Below, piece by piece: positions 1 through 8,344 of a DNA stretch of 34,008 nucleotides (its first letter is position 1; each line of letters begins with the position of its first letter). This DNA comes from Candidatus Wolfebacteria bacterium RIFCSPLOWO2_01_FULL_47_17b. GTDB lineage: Bacteria > Patescibacteriota > Minisyncoccia > UBA6257 > JAGOQP01. The DNA lies in contig MGIS01000023.1 of the NCBI GenBank assembly GCA_001793865.1, positions 136,573 to 170,580 on the forward strand, given 5' to 3'. A program made the position numbers and the translations under genes. The notes under the pieces were generated by a model. It ran no database searches, was not told the origin of the DNA, and saw only the letters and a list, made by a program, of their open reading frames with translations.

Positions 1-1441
1 TGCGCACCGCAAGGTCCTCGATGAGCACCGGTTTGAATGCCTGTATGCCGAGCCGGTGCAGTGTCGGCGCGCGGTTCAGAAGCACCGCTTTGTTCTGGAT
101 TACTTCTTCGAGTATTTCCCACACTTCCGGAATGCCTTGCTCAATGAGCCGGTTCGCGTTTTTCAGGTTGTGCGCCATGGCACGCTCCAGTATTTCGTGG
201 ATCACGAACGGCTTGAAAAGCTCTAGTGCCATGCGCTTGGGAAGTCCGCATTCGTTCAGCCGCAGTTCCGGACCAACCACGATCACCGATCGGCCTGAGT
301 AATCCACGCGTTTTCCGAGTAGGTTCTGGCGAAACCGCCCCTGCTTTCCTTTGAGAATGTCGGCAAGCGATTTGAGCGGGCGGTTCTGCGATGACATCTG
401 CTGGCGTCCGTAGCGCGCGGTATTGTCGATAAGCGCGTCTACCGCTTCCTGCAGCATGCGCTTTTCGTTCATAATAATGATCTCCGGCGCCTTGAGCTCG
501 ATGAGCTTCTGCAGGCGGTTGTTGCGGTTTATAACCCGGCGGTACAAGTCGTTGAGGTCCGAGCTTGCGAACCGGTTGCCGTCCAACGGCACCATAGGCC
601 GCAGGTCCGGCGGCAGTACCGGCAGTACCGTGAGTATCATCCATTCGGGGCGGATGCCGTTTTTACTGAACGCGTGCAATACACGGAGCTTGTTCATAAG
701 CTTCTTTTCCTGCGTACCGTCTTTGCGTTTAAAGTGTTCCAGCGCGGTTTGGGTTTCCGCTATTTCTTTTTTGATATTAACTCGCTCAAGCACTTTTTGC
801 AACGCTTCGGCTCCGGTGTGCGCTTCGAATACGTCTCCGAATTTTCGGGCGTAATCGAAGTATTCCATTTCCTGCAGCACCGATCCGGGCCGTACGCGCG
901 TAAGAAAATCTTTTGCTTTCTCAAACGCGTCGTCGAGCGTTTTTTGCTCGTCGTCGCTCTTTGTATCCTTCTGCTTTGCCTTGAATTCCTGCTTGAGATT
1001 CGTAAGCATCTCTTTGCGCTTATCTTCGTTTACTTGAGTTACAATATAGGCCGCGTAATATACCACTTTTTCCAATTTGCTTATCGGCGCGTCGAAAAAG
1101 AGACCTATCTTGGAATTGCCTGTTTTCAAAAACCAGATATGCGCCGCCGGTGCGGCGAGCTTGATGTGCCCCATGCGTTCGCGGCGGACAATGGCGCGGG
1201 TGACCTCCACACCACACTTGTCGCAGATCGTTCCTTTATAGCGGAGCCCTTTGAACTTGCCGCAGTAGCACTTGTAATCCTTAGTCGGACCGAAAATGCG
1301 CTCGGAAAAAAGCCCGTCCTTTTCAGGGCGCTGGGTCCGGTAGTTTATCGTCTCCGGCTTGGTTATTTCCCCGTAGGACATCGCGGTGATTTCCTCGGGA
1401 GACGGTATTTTTAGTCTTAAATAATCAAAATCGCTGGTCAT
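1..1441 (-). CDS. rpoC: DNA-directed RNA polymerase subunit beta' (N-terminal part, runs off the left edge)
   Basis: Catalytic largest subunit of RNA polymerase. Translating the minus strand from the ATG at 1441 gives an uninterrupted frame to the window edge (about 480 residues). It begins [18 protein letters not shown], followed by [19 protein letters not shown], a hallmark of the beta' N-terminus. The N-terminal zinc ribbon is intact: C58, C60, C73 and C76 (CYC, then CDKC). Near the left edge comes the lid/rudder-proximal block [24 protein letters not shown], then [18 protein letters not shown]. The active-site NADFDGD motif should lie just beyond the window. The gene follows rpoB by 88 nt in the usual rpoB-rpoC order. 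No strong Shine-Dalgarno precedes the ATG. Identity is secure. Confidence 0.97.
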   Translation of the reverse strand, partial: MTSDFDYLRLKIPSPEEITAMSYGEITKPETINYRTQRPEKDGLFSERIFGPTKDYKCYCGKFKGLRYKGTICDKCGVEVTRAIVRRERMGHIKLAAPAAHIWFLKTGNSKIGLFFDAPISKLEKVVYYAAYIVTQVNEDKRKEMLTNLKQEFKAKQKDTKSDDEQKTLDDAFEKAKDFLTRVRPGSVLQEMEYFDYARKFGDVFEAHTGAEALQKVLERVNIKKEIAETQTALEHFKRKDGTQEKKLMNKLRVLHAFSKNGIRPEWMILTVLPVLPPDLRPMVPLDGNRFASSDLNDLYRRVINRNNRLQKLIELKAPEIIIMNEKRMLQEAVDALIDNTARYGRQQMSSQNRPLKSLADILKGKQGRFRQNLLGKRVDYSGRSVIVVGPELRLNECGLPKRMALELFKPFVIHEILERAMAHNLKNANRLIEQGIPEVWEILEEVIQNKAVLLNRAPTLHRLGIQAFKPVLIEDLAVR

Positions 1442-1461
1442 ATATTAGTTGAGAGTTCAAA

Positions 1462-1517
1462 GTTATAAAGTTATCAAGACTTTTTTCTCTGCACTTGATA
1501 ACTTTCAACTTTATAAC
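1462..1517 (-). repeat. Inverted and direct repeat in the rpoB-rpoC spacer
   Basis: The spacer between the rpoB stop and the rpoC start is built from one AT-rich word and its complement. GTTATAAAGTTATCAAG (1462-1478) can pair with 1494-1517 as a 9-bp and an 8-bp helix separated by a 7-nt bulge. CTTGATAACT occurs again as a direct repeat at 1494-1503 and 1517-1526. There is no T-run, so it looks like an intercistronic stem-loop (stability or processing element) or repeat debris, not a terminator. Confidence 0.55.
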
Positions 1518-1529
1518 TTGATAACTCAT

Positions 1530-4500
1530 TTATTCTTCGTCGTATTCATCTTTTTTAATCGGTTCGACTTTCAGTCCCAATGCCTGTATTTCGTTCATAA
1601 GCACGTTGAACGCGGAGGGGTTGTCGGATGTCTGTATTTTTTCGCCTTTCACGACTGCCTCGAATGCCGCCGCGCGCCCGAGCACGTCGTCTGATTTTAT
1701 GGTAAGCATTTCCTGCAGCGTATATGCCGCTCCATGCCCTTCCAGTGCCCACACCTCCATTTCTCCGAATCGCTGCCCTCCGAACTGCGCCTTTCCGCCA
1801 AGCGGCTGTTGGGTGACCAGCGAGTACGGGCCGATCGAGCGCATATGGATCTTGTCTTCCACCAGGTGGTTGAGCTTGAGCATATAAATGTATCCCACCG
1901 TCACGTCCTGGTCGTAGCGCTTGCCGGTGCGGCCGTCATACACGCTCATCTTGCCGTTTTGCGGATATCCCGCCTCCTTGAGCTGGTTTTGTATATCTTC
2001 TTCGCTCGCTCCCGCAAATACCGGCGTGATGGCGCGGTATCCGAGTTTTTTGGCCGCGATGCCCAGATGCGTTTCGAGTATCTGCCCCAGGTTCATACGC
2101 GATGCGACACCGAGCGGATTGAGCACAATATCCACCGGCGTGCCGTCTGCGAGATATGGCATATCCTCAACTGGACGTATCTGCGAAATGACTCCTTTGT
2201 TTCCGTGGCGACCCGCGAGTTTGTCTCCCGCGCGGACTTTACGAAGCTGTGCCACTTCTATCTGTATGCGCTTCACCACACCAAGGTCGAGCTTGTCTCC
2301 CCGCTCTCGTGAAAATATTTTGATATTCACCACGCGTCCTGATTTTCCGTGCGGCAGGTAGAGCGACGAGTCTTTCACGTCGCGCGCCTTTTCGCCGAAG
2401 ATGGACCGGAGCAGTTTTTCTTCCGCGGTCAGCTCGGTTTCGCCTTTTGGAGAAATTTTTCCAACCAGTATGTCGCCCGCGCGAACTTCCGCGCCGATGC
2501 GAATAATTCCCTCCTCATCGAGGTTGCGGAGTTTTTCTTCGGATACGTTCGGGATGTCGGATGTGGTTACCTCTGCCCCCAGCTTCGTATCACGAACATC
2601 ACAGCTGAAATCCTGAATGTACACCGAGGTAAAGCGGTCTTGCTGTACCACCCGTTCCGAAAGCACGATCGCGTCTTCAAAATTGCCCCCGAAATACGGG
2701 ACAAACGCCACCAAAAGGTTTTGGCCAAGCGCCAGCACGCCTTTGTCGGTGGATGGTCCGTCCGCGAGCACGTCTCCTTTTTTGACTTTCTGCCCCATCT
2801 GCACGATGGGCTTTTGGTTTATGGCGGTGTACTGGTTTGAGCGCTTGAATTTATTCAGATTATGTGTTTCTGCTCCGTTTTTCGTCCTGATGGTGATCTG
2901 CGAACCGTCTACTTTTGTTATTTCACCCTCCTCTTTGGCGAGCACCATGCGGCCCGAATCGCGGGCTATAAATTCCTCGTTTCCGGTGCCGACAAGCGGC
3001 GCGTCGGGGCGCACCGATGGCACTGCCTGCTTCTGCATGTTTGATCCCATCAAGGCACGGTTTGCGTCGTCGTGCTCCAAGAACGGAATGAGGCTTGTGG
3101 CGCCGCTTATGACCTGCGTGGGCGATATATCAATAAATTCAACATCATTGCGATGGCAGATGCTGGGCTCCGCCTGTATGCGCGCTTCCACCATCTCTTC
3201 CATAATTTTTCGATGTGAATCGATTTTCGTGCTACCGCCGGCGATCTTATGCTTCGCTTCCTGCGCAGCGTCCATCCATACGATCTCATCGGTCACTTTG
3301 CCGTTTTTTACCACCGCGTAGGGCGTTTCCAAAAATCCGAACCTGTTCACCCGCGCGAATGTGGCAAGATGGTTGATAAGACCGATGTTCTGTCCTTCGG
3401 GCGTATGAATCGGGCAGATGCGGCCGTAGTGCGAGGTGTGCACGTCGCGTACCTCAAACCCCGCTCGTTCGCGCGTCAAACCTCCGGGGCCCATGGCCGA
3501 CAGGCGGCGCTTGTGCTCAAGTTCGGCAAGCGGGTTTATTTGATCCATAAATTGCGACAGCTGTGACGATATCAAAAATTCCCGCACGACGGACGTCAGC
3601 GGTTTGGGGTTCACAAGCTGGACAGGCGAGAGCGCCTGCGGTTCCAGCGTGGACATGCGATCCTGCAAAATGCGGCGAATGCGGGCAAATCCAACGCGCA
3701 TGCGGCCCTGCAAAAGCTCTCCGACCGACCGTACGCGGCGGTTCGAAAGGCTGTCAATGTCATCGGGCATGGCATGCTCATCGTTATTGAGCCGGATGAT
3801 CTCTTGTATGATCAGTACCAGGTCCTCAAGGCGCAGAAGCTGGGTAGTTACTTTCTCTTTTTCGGAAATGTTCAGACGTTGATTGAGTTTATAGCGGCCG
3901 ACTTCCGACATGCTGAAGCGGTCGTTGCGCTTGAACATGCCATCAATGAGCCCTTTTGCATTTTCGGGGCTTGCCAGATCGCCGGGACGCAGGCGCCGAT
4001 ATATTTCGATGTATGAGTCCTCCACGTTGTGCGCGCCGTCTTTTTTGAGTGTCGCGGCAAGGTGCTTGATAGGACCCGTATCTATGCTTGCGAATGTTTT
4101 TAGTATGTCTTCATCCTTTTCCAGCCCGAATATGCGCAGTACGTCTGTCGCCGCCACCTTGCGGTGCTTGTCTATTTTGATGCCTATAAATCCGTCCGCT
4201 TCGGTCTCAAATTCCATCCAGCTGCCCCGATCGGGGATAATTTTTGCTCCGAACTGCCTTTTGCCTTTGACCATCCGCACCGTAAAGTTCACGCCCGATG
4301 AGCGTATAAATTGCGATACAACCACGCGCTCCACGCCGTTTATAATAAAGGTGCCGCGGTCGGTCATCACGGGATAATCGCCCAGGTATACTTCCTGGAC
4401 CATTTCCTTTTTGGTTTTGAGGTTGACGAGCTTGACTTTGACGCGCAAGGCCGACTCGTAGGTGGATTGCCTAGCCCATGATTCTTCTTCGGTGAACTTC

Positions 4501-4694
4501 GGCTCATCGAATGAGTAATCGGAAAAATACACCTCGAATTCTTTTCCGGTGTAATCCTGTATCGGAGATATTTCTTTGAATAATTCTTTAATTCCCTGCG
4601 TGGCAAACCATTTCCACGAATCAAGCTGTATTTGGGCAAGAAATTGGCGTTTTACCAAATCCCCAGGGTGTTTTGAAAAAGATTGTATTTTCAT
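1530..4694 (-). CDS. rpoB: DNA-directed RNA polymerase subunit beta
   Basis: Second largest RNA polymerase subunit, 1054 aa, compared with about 1340 in E. coli. The short form lacks lineage-specific insertions, as is usual in CPR. Landmarks include DRGTFIINGVERVVVSQFIRS near residue 110, NRRVRSVGELL, and the rifampicin cluster SSQLSQFMDQINPLAELEHKRRLSAMGPGG. The cluster residues equivalent to E. coli D516, H526 and S531 are unchanged. RAGDKLAGRHGNKGV and the C-terminal EMEVWALEGHGAAYTLQEML block, which contacts beta', are present. The usual CPIETPEGPNIGLI reads CPIHTPEGQNIGLI here. The ATG at 4694 is preceded by AACGGG as the only ribosome-site candidate, and this lies inside a leader stem. 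rpoC is immediately downstream. Confidence 0.98.
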   Translation of the reverse strand: MKIQSFSKHPGDLVKRQFLAQIQLDSWKWFATQGIKELFKEISPIQDYTGKEFEVYFSDYSFDEPKFTEEESWARQSTYESALRVKVKLVNLKTKKEMVQEVYLGDYPVMTDRGTFIINGVERVVVSQFIRSSGVNFTVRMVKGKRQFGAKIIPDRGSWMEFETEADGFIGIKIDKHRKVAATDVLRIFGLEKDEDILKTFASIDTGPIKHLAATLKKDGAHNVEDSYIEIYRRLRPGDLASPENAKGLIDGMFKRNDRFSMSEVGRYKLNQRLNISEKEKVTTQLLRLEDLVLIIQEIIRLNNDEHAMPDDIDSLSNRRVRSVGELLQGRMRVGFARIRRILQDRMSTLEPQALSPVQLVNPKPLTSVVREFLISSQLSQFMDQINPLAELEHKRRLSAMGPGGLTRERAGFEVRDVHTSHYGRICPIHTPEGQNIGLINHLATFARVNRFGFLETPYAVVKNGKVTDEIVWMDAAQEAKHKIAGGSTKIDSHRKIMEEMVEARIQAEPSICHRNDVEFIDISPTQVISGATSLIPFLEHDDANRALMGSNMQKQAVPSVRPDAPLVGTGNEEFIARDSGRMVLAKEEGEITKVDGSQITIRTKNGAETHNLNKFKRSNQYTAINQKPIVQMGQKVKKGDVLADGPSTDKGVLALGQNLLVAFVPYFGGNFEDAIVLSERVVQQDRFTSVYIQDFSCDVRDTKLGAEVTTSDIPNVSEEKLRNLDEEGIIRIGAEVRAGDILVGKISPKGETELTAEEKLLRSIFGEKARDVKDSSLYLPHGKSGRVVNIKIFSRERGDKLDLGVVKRIQIEVAQLRKVRAGDKLAGRHGNKGVISQIRPVEDMPYLADGTPVDIVLNPLGVASRMNLGQILETHLGIAAKKLGYRAITPVFAGASEEDIQNQLKEAGYPQNGKMSVYDGRTGKRYDQDVTVGYIYMLKLNHLVEDKIHMRSIGPYSLVTQQPLGGKAQFGGQRFGEMEVWALEGHGAAYTLQEMLTIKSDDVLGRAAAFEAVVKGEKIQTSDNPSAFNVLMNEIQALGLKVEPIKKDEYDEE

Positions 4695-4797
4695 CCCGTT
4701 AGAAATTTCAAATACTTAATAATGTTAATAATTGACGCTAATTGCTGCATACATATCCCGTTTGGAAAATCTTCTATTTCCAAATTTCTAACGGGAT
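4693..4797 (-). promoter_or_regulatory. rpoB leader with two mutually exclusive pairings
   Basis: In the rpoB mRNA sense, a 5' arm (4797 to 4774) is complementary over about 22 positions to the segment running into the start codon (4715 to 4693, including AACGGG and the AUG). The same 5' arm can instead pair with the closer segment 4770-4755, as an 8-bp and a 6-bp helix around a 7-nt bulge. The first pairing would hide the start region; the second would free it. The arms are seen directly in the sequence. A translational switch is inference; the arms could instead be copies of a palindromic repeat. Confidence 0.45.
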
Positions 4798-4814
4798 TCA
4801 TAAACAAAAACATT

Positions 4815-4836
4815 CCAGCGCAAAAAACTGCGTTGG
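4815..4836 (-). terminator. Probable terminator of the tsaD-rodA-mltG operon
   Basis: Reading the minus strand, CCAACGC / GCGCTGG (7 bp, one G-U) encloses an 8-nt T-rich loop and is followed by AATGTTTTTGTTT. It lies between mltG and rpoB. A second small hairpin (GCATTT / AAATGC) is at 4836-4849. Confidence 0.45.
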
Positions 4837-4891
4837 CATTTCAAAATGCTTATTCTAAATTTTTTTTGCAATATGGTTACGCACCGTTTCT

Positions 4892-4917
4892 GTCATTCCG
4901 GACCCGATCCGGAATCT
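4892..4917. repeat. GTCATTCC-type palindromic repeat
   Basis: GTCATTCCGGACCCGATCC continues to GGAATCT. The stem is ATTCCGGA / TCCGGAAT (4895-4902, 4908-4915) with loop CCCGA. It belongs to the same loose family (GTCATyC, hairpin, GrATC) as the elements at 14492, 29870 and 33160. Confidence 0.6.
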
Positions 4918-4980
4918 ATTTTCCCCGCAAGTTCAATTAACCCATTCTTGCACGGTACGTTTTTCGTGTCAACCCCATTT

Positions 4981-5949
4981 CTAATCCGCCAGGTACTGAG
5001 CCCTTTTTTTGGAGTGCTCCTCAAACGTCGCGCTGAAGTGCGTCGTGCCGGTCGCGCGGTCGGTTAGATAAAAGTAGTAATCCGTTTGTGTGGGGTTGAG
5101 CGCGGCCTTGATCGCGTCCACGGAGGGGTTTGCGATCGGATGCGGAGGGAGTCCTGTTCGCGTGTAGGTATTATATGGCGTGTCTTTTTTGAAGCTGTCC
5201 GCGCTGAAAGTTTCGCACGCCGTATACACTCCTTCACACGCGCCGTACGCGACCGATGCGTCTATCTGTAGCGGATACTCATTATACAGCCGTTTGTATA
5301 TGATCCCCGACACGATCCTGCGATCGTCAACACGGGAAACTTCCTTTTCTATAAGCGAAGCGATAGTTACTATCCGCGTTATTTCTTTTTCACTCATATT
5401 CGCGAACAATTCTCTGGTTTCTGCGTTAAAATTCTCTCGCATTTTTTCGACAACAACGGAAACGTCCGACTGCTGATGGAAATGGTACGTGTCGGGCATT
5501 AAAAATCCTTCGAGTTTTTCTTCAATCGCAAACTTTTCCAACTCGTGCCGCCGAATAACTCCGCTTTCATAAAGCTTTTTGTCCATCTCCGATACACTCA
5601 TACCCGGATATAGCGTGACAGCCACGTCCTGCGGGCCTTTGGTAAGCGCTCGCACGATGCCGGGGATATTGCCCACCGGAAGCGCGTATAGCCCGGGCTT
5701 CAGGTTGCGGAATGCGCCCGTGATCGCCGCGTAGGTAACGAACGAAAATTTGGAGGTGATGATGTTATCTTTATGCAGCTTTGCCGCGATATCCGACGCG
5801 CCCTCCCCTCTTAATACTTCGAATGGCGTACTGCCCGCCGTAAGTATATTCGCGGTCGTGTCCAGGTCAGCTACCGCGCTCCCAATAAACGAAGCAATCG
5901 CGACAATTAAAAAAAATCCGACTATAAGTTGTATGTTATTTGCGCGCAT
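4981..5949 (-). CDS. mltG: Endolytic murein transglycosylase MltG (YceG-like)
   Basis: Inner-membrane lytic transglycosylase that cleaves nascent glycan strands, 322 aa. One N-terminal membrane segment (about residues 7-29, IQLIVGFFLIVAIASFIGSA) is followed by a LysM-like region and the YceG domain. Family motifs are clear: LEGFLMPDTYHF, then ASLIEKEV with the glutamate regarded as catalytic, then RLYNEYPLQIDASVAYG, and YNTYTRTGLPPHPIANPSV near the C-terminus. It overlaps the end of rodA by 14 nt, so the two are probably translated together, and both serve peptidoglycan growth. Length and motif order are normal for the family. Confidence 0.93.
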   Translation of the reverse strand: MRANNIQLIVGFFLIVAIASFIGSAVADLDTTANILTAGSTPFEVLRGEGASDIAAKLHKDNIITSKFSFVTYAAITGAFRNLKPGLYALPVGNIPGIVRALTKGPQDVAVTLYPGMSVSEMDKKLYESGVIRRHELEKFAIEEKLEGFLMPDTYHFHQQSDVSVVVEKMRENFNAETRELFANMSEKEITRIVTIASLIEKEVSRVDDRRIVSGIIYKRLYNEYPLQIDASVAYGACEGVYTACETFSADSFKKDTPYNTYTRTGLPPHPIANPSVDAIKAALNPTQTDYYFYLTDRATGTTHFSATFEEHSKKRAQYLAD

Positions 5950-7006
5950 AGAGTGACTGAATTATACCAATCAGCATCAGGTTCGCAATGATGCTGGACC
6001 CCCCGTAACTGACAAACGGCAATGTCATACCGATAACAGGCGCATAGCCAACCGCCGAACCTATGTTCACCGCCGACTGCAGAAAAAAGAGCACCGCGGC
6101 ACCTAGCGCGGTGAATTTCGCGAAGTTTCCCTCCAGTACGGTTCCTTCGCGAATGAGCCGGAATATGACGAAAAACTCCGCTACCAATACGATCCATGCG
6201 GCTAAAAGTCCCCCTTCTTCGGCTATCGCCGAAAATATGAAGTCTGTCTGCGCTTCGGGCAAGAACCCCAATTGAGACTGTGTCCCCTGCCCAAATCCTT
6301 TGCCGAAAAATCCTCCTGATCCGATCGCAATTTTGGATTGGATCACATTGTATCCGCTTCCGAGCGGATCCGCCGCCGGATCAAACACGCTTATGATCCG
6401 CTCTTTCTGGTAATCCTGCAATCCGAACTGCCATGCCAGACCGAAAACAGCGGCAAAAATCAGAACGGTGATGAGTAGTTTTTTTGCGGGGATGCCTGAG
6501 AGGAGCACGAAGCCGAGCCAGATGCCGATGATGACTACCGCCGATCCGAGGTCCGGCTGCAGCATAATAATGGCTGCGGGTATTGCCGCGTATATAAAAG
6601 AAATAAAAAGCGTCTGCATGCGCGCGATGCGCACATGCCTTCGGGAAAAGAAATATGCCAGAAGCAGTATAACCGCGAGCTTTGCAAATTCCGCCGGCTG
6701 GAATTGGAACGTGCCGATCACGATCCACGCCCGGTTTCCCTGAATGCTCGGCGCGATGAGGAGTGTGAGCACTAAGAGAAGGTTTATGAATATATAAAAT
6801 CCGTATATAACATTCTTACTTGAAAAAAATGAGCGTAGATCGGCAAAAAGGAGTATGCCCATGAGCACCGCGCCGACTCCAACAAGCACGAGTTGGCGAT
6901 AAAACAGTTCGCTCTGCGTACTCAATAAACTCAATAATCCCGCCGCGATAAGCAGGGCAATAGCTATGTAAAGTTTCCAGTCTGTACGCTTGAGGATGTG
7001 TAGCAT
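5936..7006 (-). CDS. rodA: RodA/FtsW-family SEDS peptidoglycan glycosyltransferase, probably RodA
   Basis: Polytopic SEDS glycosyltransferase that polymerises lipid II, here about 356 aa. The start chosen is ATG 7006 (MLHILKRTDWKLYIAI), 2 nt after the tsaD stop; an upstream in-frame start at 7108 would overlap tsaD by about 100 nt. About ten hydrophobic segments can be seen. Family motifs include NRAWIVIGTFQFQPAEFAKLA, the large extracellular-loop stretch GFLPEAQTDFIFSAIAEEGG (its aspartate corresponds, from memory, to the catalytic one of RodA), and GMTLPFVSYGGSS at the last helix. QPAEFAKL and the small size favour RodA over FtsW. It sits in the operon tsaD-rodA-mltG. Confidence 0.92.
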   Translation of the reverse strand: MLHILKRTDWKLYIAIALLIAAGLLSLLSTQSELFYRQLVLVGVGAVLMGILLFADLRSFFSSKNVIYGFYIFINLLLVLTLLIAPSIQGNRAWIVIGTFQFQPAEFAKLAVILLLAYFFSRRHVRIARMQTLFISFIYAAIPAAIIMLQPDLGSAVVIIGIWLGFVLLSGIPAKKLLITVLIFAAVFGLAWQFGLQDYQKERIISVFDPAADPLGSGYNVIQSKIAIGSGGFFGKGFGQGTQSQLGFLPEAQTDFIFSAIAEEGGLLAAWIVLVAEFFVIFRLIREGTVLEGNFAKFTALGAAVLFFLQSAVNIGSAVGYAPVIGMTLPFVSYGGSSIIANLMLIGIIQSLYARK

Positions 7007-7008
7007 AG

Positions 7009-8235
7009 TTATAGATTTAATATCCCATTTGCCTTCAACGGGTATTTTTTCTTCTGCTCGTATGCCATAAAGCCCGCGACCGCTATCATTACCGCGTTGT
7101 CCATACAATATCGGAAAGGGGGTACGAGAAGATCATGGGAGTAGGTGTGGATGCTTGTTTGGTCTGTGGGTCTGGTTGTACGTACATCTTTAGACTCTTT
7201 ACCATACTGGCTTCTATGCCCTTCAACTAAACCTTTCCGAAGCATCCGCCGCAGTGCCTTGCTTGCCGCAACACCTCCTCCTATGGATACGCTTTTTGCC
7301 TTGTATTCATCCGCCGCCCGGGCGGTTTTTTTTACCAGCACCCGAAATGCCGCCTCCTGGAACGAAGCCGCTATGTCCGCTTTTGTTAAGGTCGAACCTT
7401 GGGTTGGAAGCGACAGCTCGCTTCCAACGGGCGTAACGTTATCCGAGAATCGGATAGTTCTACGCCCTGGAACTGGGAAGGTTCGACCTTGGCTTTGTAG
7501 ATCCCGCAGATAATACAGCACCGCCGTTTTCAATCCCGAGTAGCTGAAATCATAATTCTTTTGGCTCAGCATAGGTGATGGAAACGGTATCGCGTACGCG
7601 CTTCCCGTGCGGGAGATTTTTTCGATTTCGGGTCCGCCGGGGTAGGGCAGCTTCAGGAGTCGAGCGACTTTATCAAAACACTCCCCCACCGCGTCGTCCT
7701 TTGTTTCTCCGAGTTTCTTGAATGTATTGAGATTTTTCAGCACCCCGAGAATCGTGTGGCCTCCGCTTACGATCAGCGAAACCATGGGGAAAAGGAGCCT
7801 CGGAGGCCGAACCTTGGCCTGGGAAGGTTCGGCCTCGCGAGACAATAAGAATGAGTAGAGATGCCCGTGCAAATGATTCGCTCCAACCAGTGGGATCTTT
7901 TTTTCAAAGTATTGCTCGTGGAGCTCTTGAGCGAACGTGATGCCTGTCCACAAAGCAGGTTCAAGACCCGGTCCTACCGTTACCGTTAACAGATCCACCT
8001 TTTTGCTTTTAACTACCGGGTGCTTCAAAAACTTCTTCCATATAAGAGGCAGATTTTTGATATGTTCACGCTTCGCCAGCGTGGGAACCACGCCTCCGAA
8101 CGGTGCGTGTATTTTTACCTGCGACGACACTATACTTTTGAGTACTTTTACTCGAGGCGCGGAGGCCTGGCCTTTAATCTCCACCAGCGCTATCGCCGTT
8201 TCGTCACAACTTGTTTCAATCGCCAAAATGTTCAT
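7009..8235 (-). CDS. tsaD: tRNA N6-adenosine threonylcarbamoyltransferase TsaD, with two palindromic insertions
   Basis: Transfers threonylcarbamoyl to A37 of ANN-decoding tRNAs (t6A). 408 aa, longer than the usual 330-345. ASKHA-fold motifs: MNILAIETSCDETAIALV at the N-terminus, the metal-binding HLHGHLYS (HxxxH), SLIVSGGHT, FSYSGLKTAVLYYL, ADIAASFQEAAF, IGGGVAASKALR and DNAVMIAVAG near the C-terminus. Two segments have no family counterpart. REAEPSQAKVRPPR sits before SLIVSGGHT, and about 35 residues (DLQSQGRTF through GSTLT) sit between YYLR and ADIAASFQ. Both coincide exactly with DNA palindromes, described separately, and both keep the frame open. First gene of the operon with rodA and mltG. 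Confidence 0.95.
   Translation of the reverse strand: MNILAIETSCDETAIALVEIKGQASAPRVKVLKSIVSSQVKIHAPFGGVVPTLAKREHIKNLPLIWKKFLKHPVVKSKKVDLLTVTVGPGLEPALWTGITFAQELHEQYFEKKIPLVGANHLHGHLYSFLLSREAEPSQAKVRPPRLLFPMVSLIVSGGHTILGVLKNLNTFKKLGETKDDAVGECFDKVARLLKLPYPGGPEIEKISRTGSAYAIPFPSPMLSQKNYDFSYSGLKTAVLYYLRDLQSQGRTFPVPGRRTIRFSDNVTPVGSELSLPTQGSTLTKADIAASFQEAAFRVLVKKTARAADEYKAKSVSIGGGVAASKALRRMLRKGLVEGHRSQYGKESKDVRTTRPTDQTSIHTYSHDLLVPPFRYCMDNAVMIAVAGFMAYEQKKKYPLKANGILNL
7388..7490. repeat. Compound palindromic element inside tsaD (three-way-junction shape)
   Basis: Outer 13-nt arms AAGGTCGAACCTT (7388-7400) and AAGGTTCGACCTT (7478-7490) are perfect inverted repeats. They enclose two further hairpins. 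The first is GTTGGAAGCGA / TCGCTTCCAAC (7403-7413, 7418-7428, loop CAGC). The second lies at about 7429-7467 (outer GGGCGTA / TACGCCC, inner TATCCGA / TCGGATA). The element adds about 34 codons to tsaD without a stop. Its arm core CGAACCTT is shared with the second tsaD element. Confidence 0.8.
7803..7836. repeat. Palindromic element inside tsaD
   Basis: Perfect 13-nt arms GAGGCCGAACCTT (7803-7815) and AAGGTTCGGCCTC (7824-7836) around an 8-nt loop. It encodes the extra REAEPSQAKVRPP stretch of TsaD. Arm sequence is closely related to the outer arms at 7388 and 7478. Confidence 0.8.
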
Positions 8236-8249
8236 GGTCTTCCAACTTT

Positions 8250-8300
8250 ACCCCCACACCAAACAAGAAACAAGGTCTATTCTTGTTATGGTGTGGGGGT
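8250..8300. repeat. CCCCACACCA inverted repeat, copy 1 (tsaD / tig spacer)
   Basis: ACCCCCACACCAAACAAGAA (8250-8269) pairs with 8280-8300, whose complement differs by one inserted T (CACCATAACAAG). It lies between the divergent tsaD and tig starts. Copies with the same CCCCACACCA ends are at 30508-30620 and 31566-31633. Copies 1 and 3 share the same one-base asymmetry in opposite orientation. Confidence 0.75.
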
Positions 8301-8307
8301 GAATCCT

Positions 8308-8336
8308 TTGACATACAGATTGATTCTGTGTACGTT
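8308..8336 (+). promoter_or_regulatory. Putative tig promoter
   Basis: TTGACA (8308-8313), a 17-bp spacer, then TACGTT (8331-8336). The -35 is perfect and the -10 weak. Transcription would begin about 2 nt before the ATG at 8345, giving a nearly leaderless mRNA and excluding the upstream TTG (8336) as a start. Confidence 0.4.
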
Positions 8337-8344
8337 TGGTCTCT

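Noticed and set aside
674-1414. Plus-strand 246-aa ORF
   Set aside because: Antisense shadow of rpoC; no recognisable protein features and the rpoC frame is unmistakable.
7009-7108. Longer rodA start at 7108
   Set aside because: Would overlap tsaD by 100 nt and add a charged non-membrane leader; ATG 7006 follows the tsaD stop directly.
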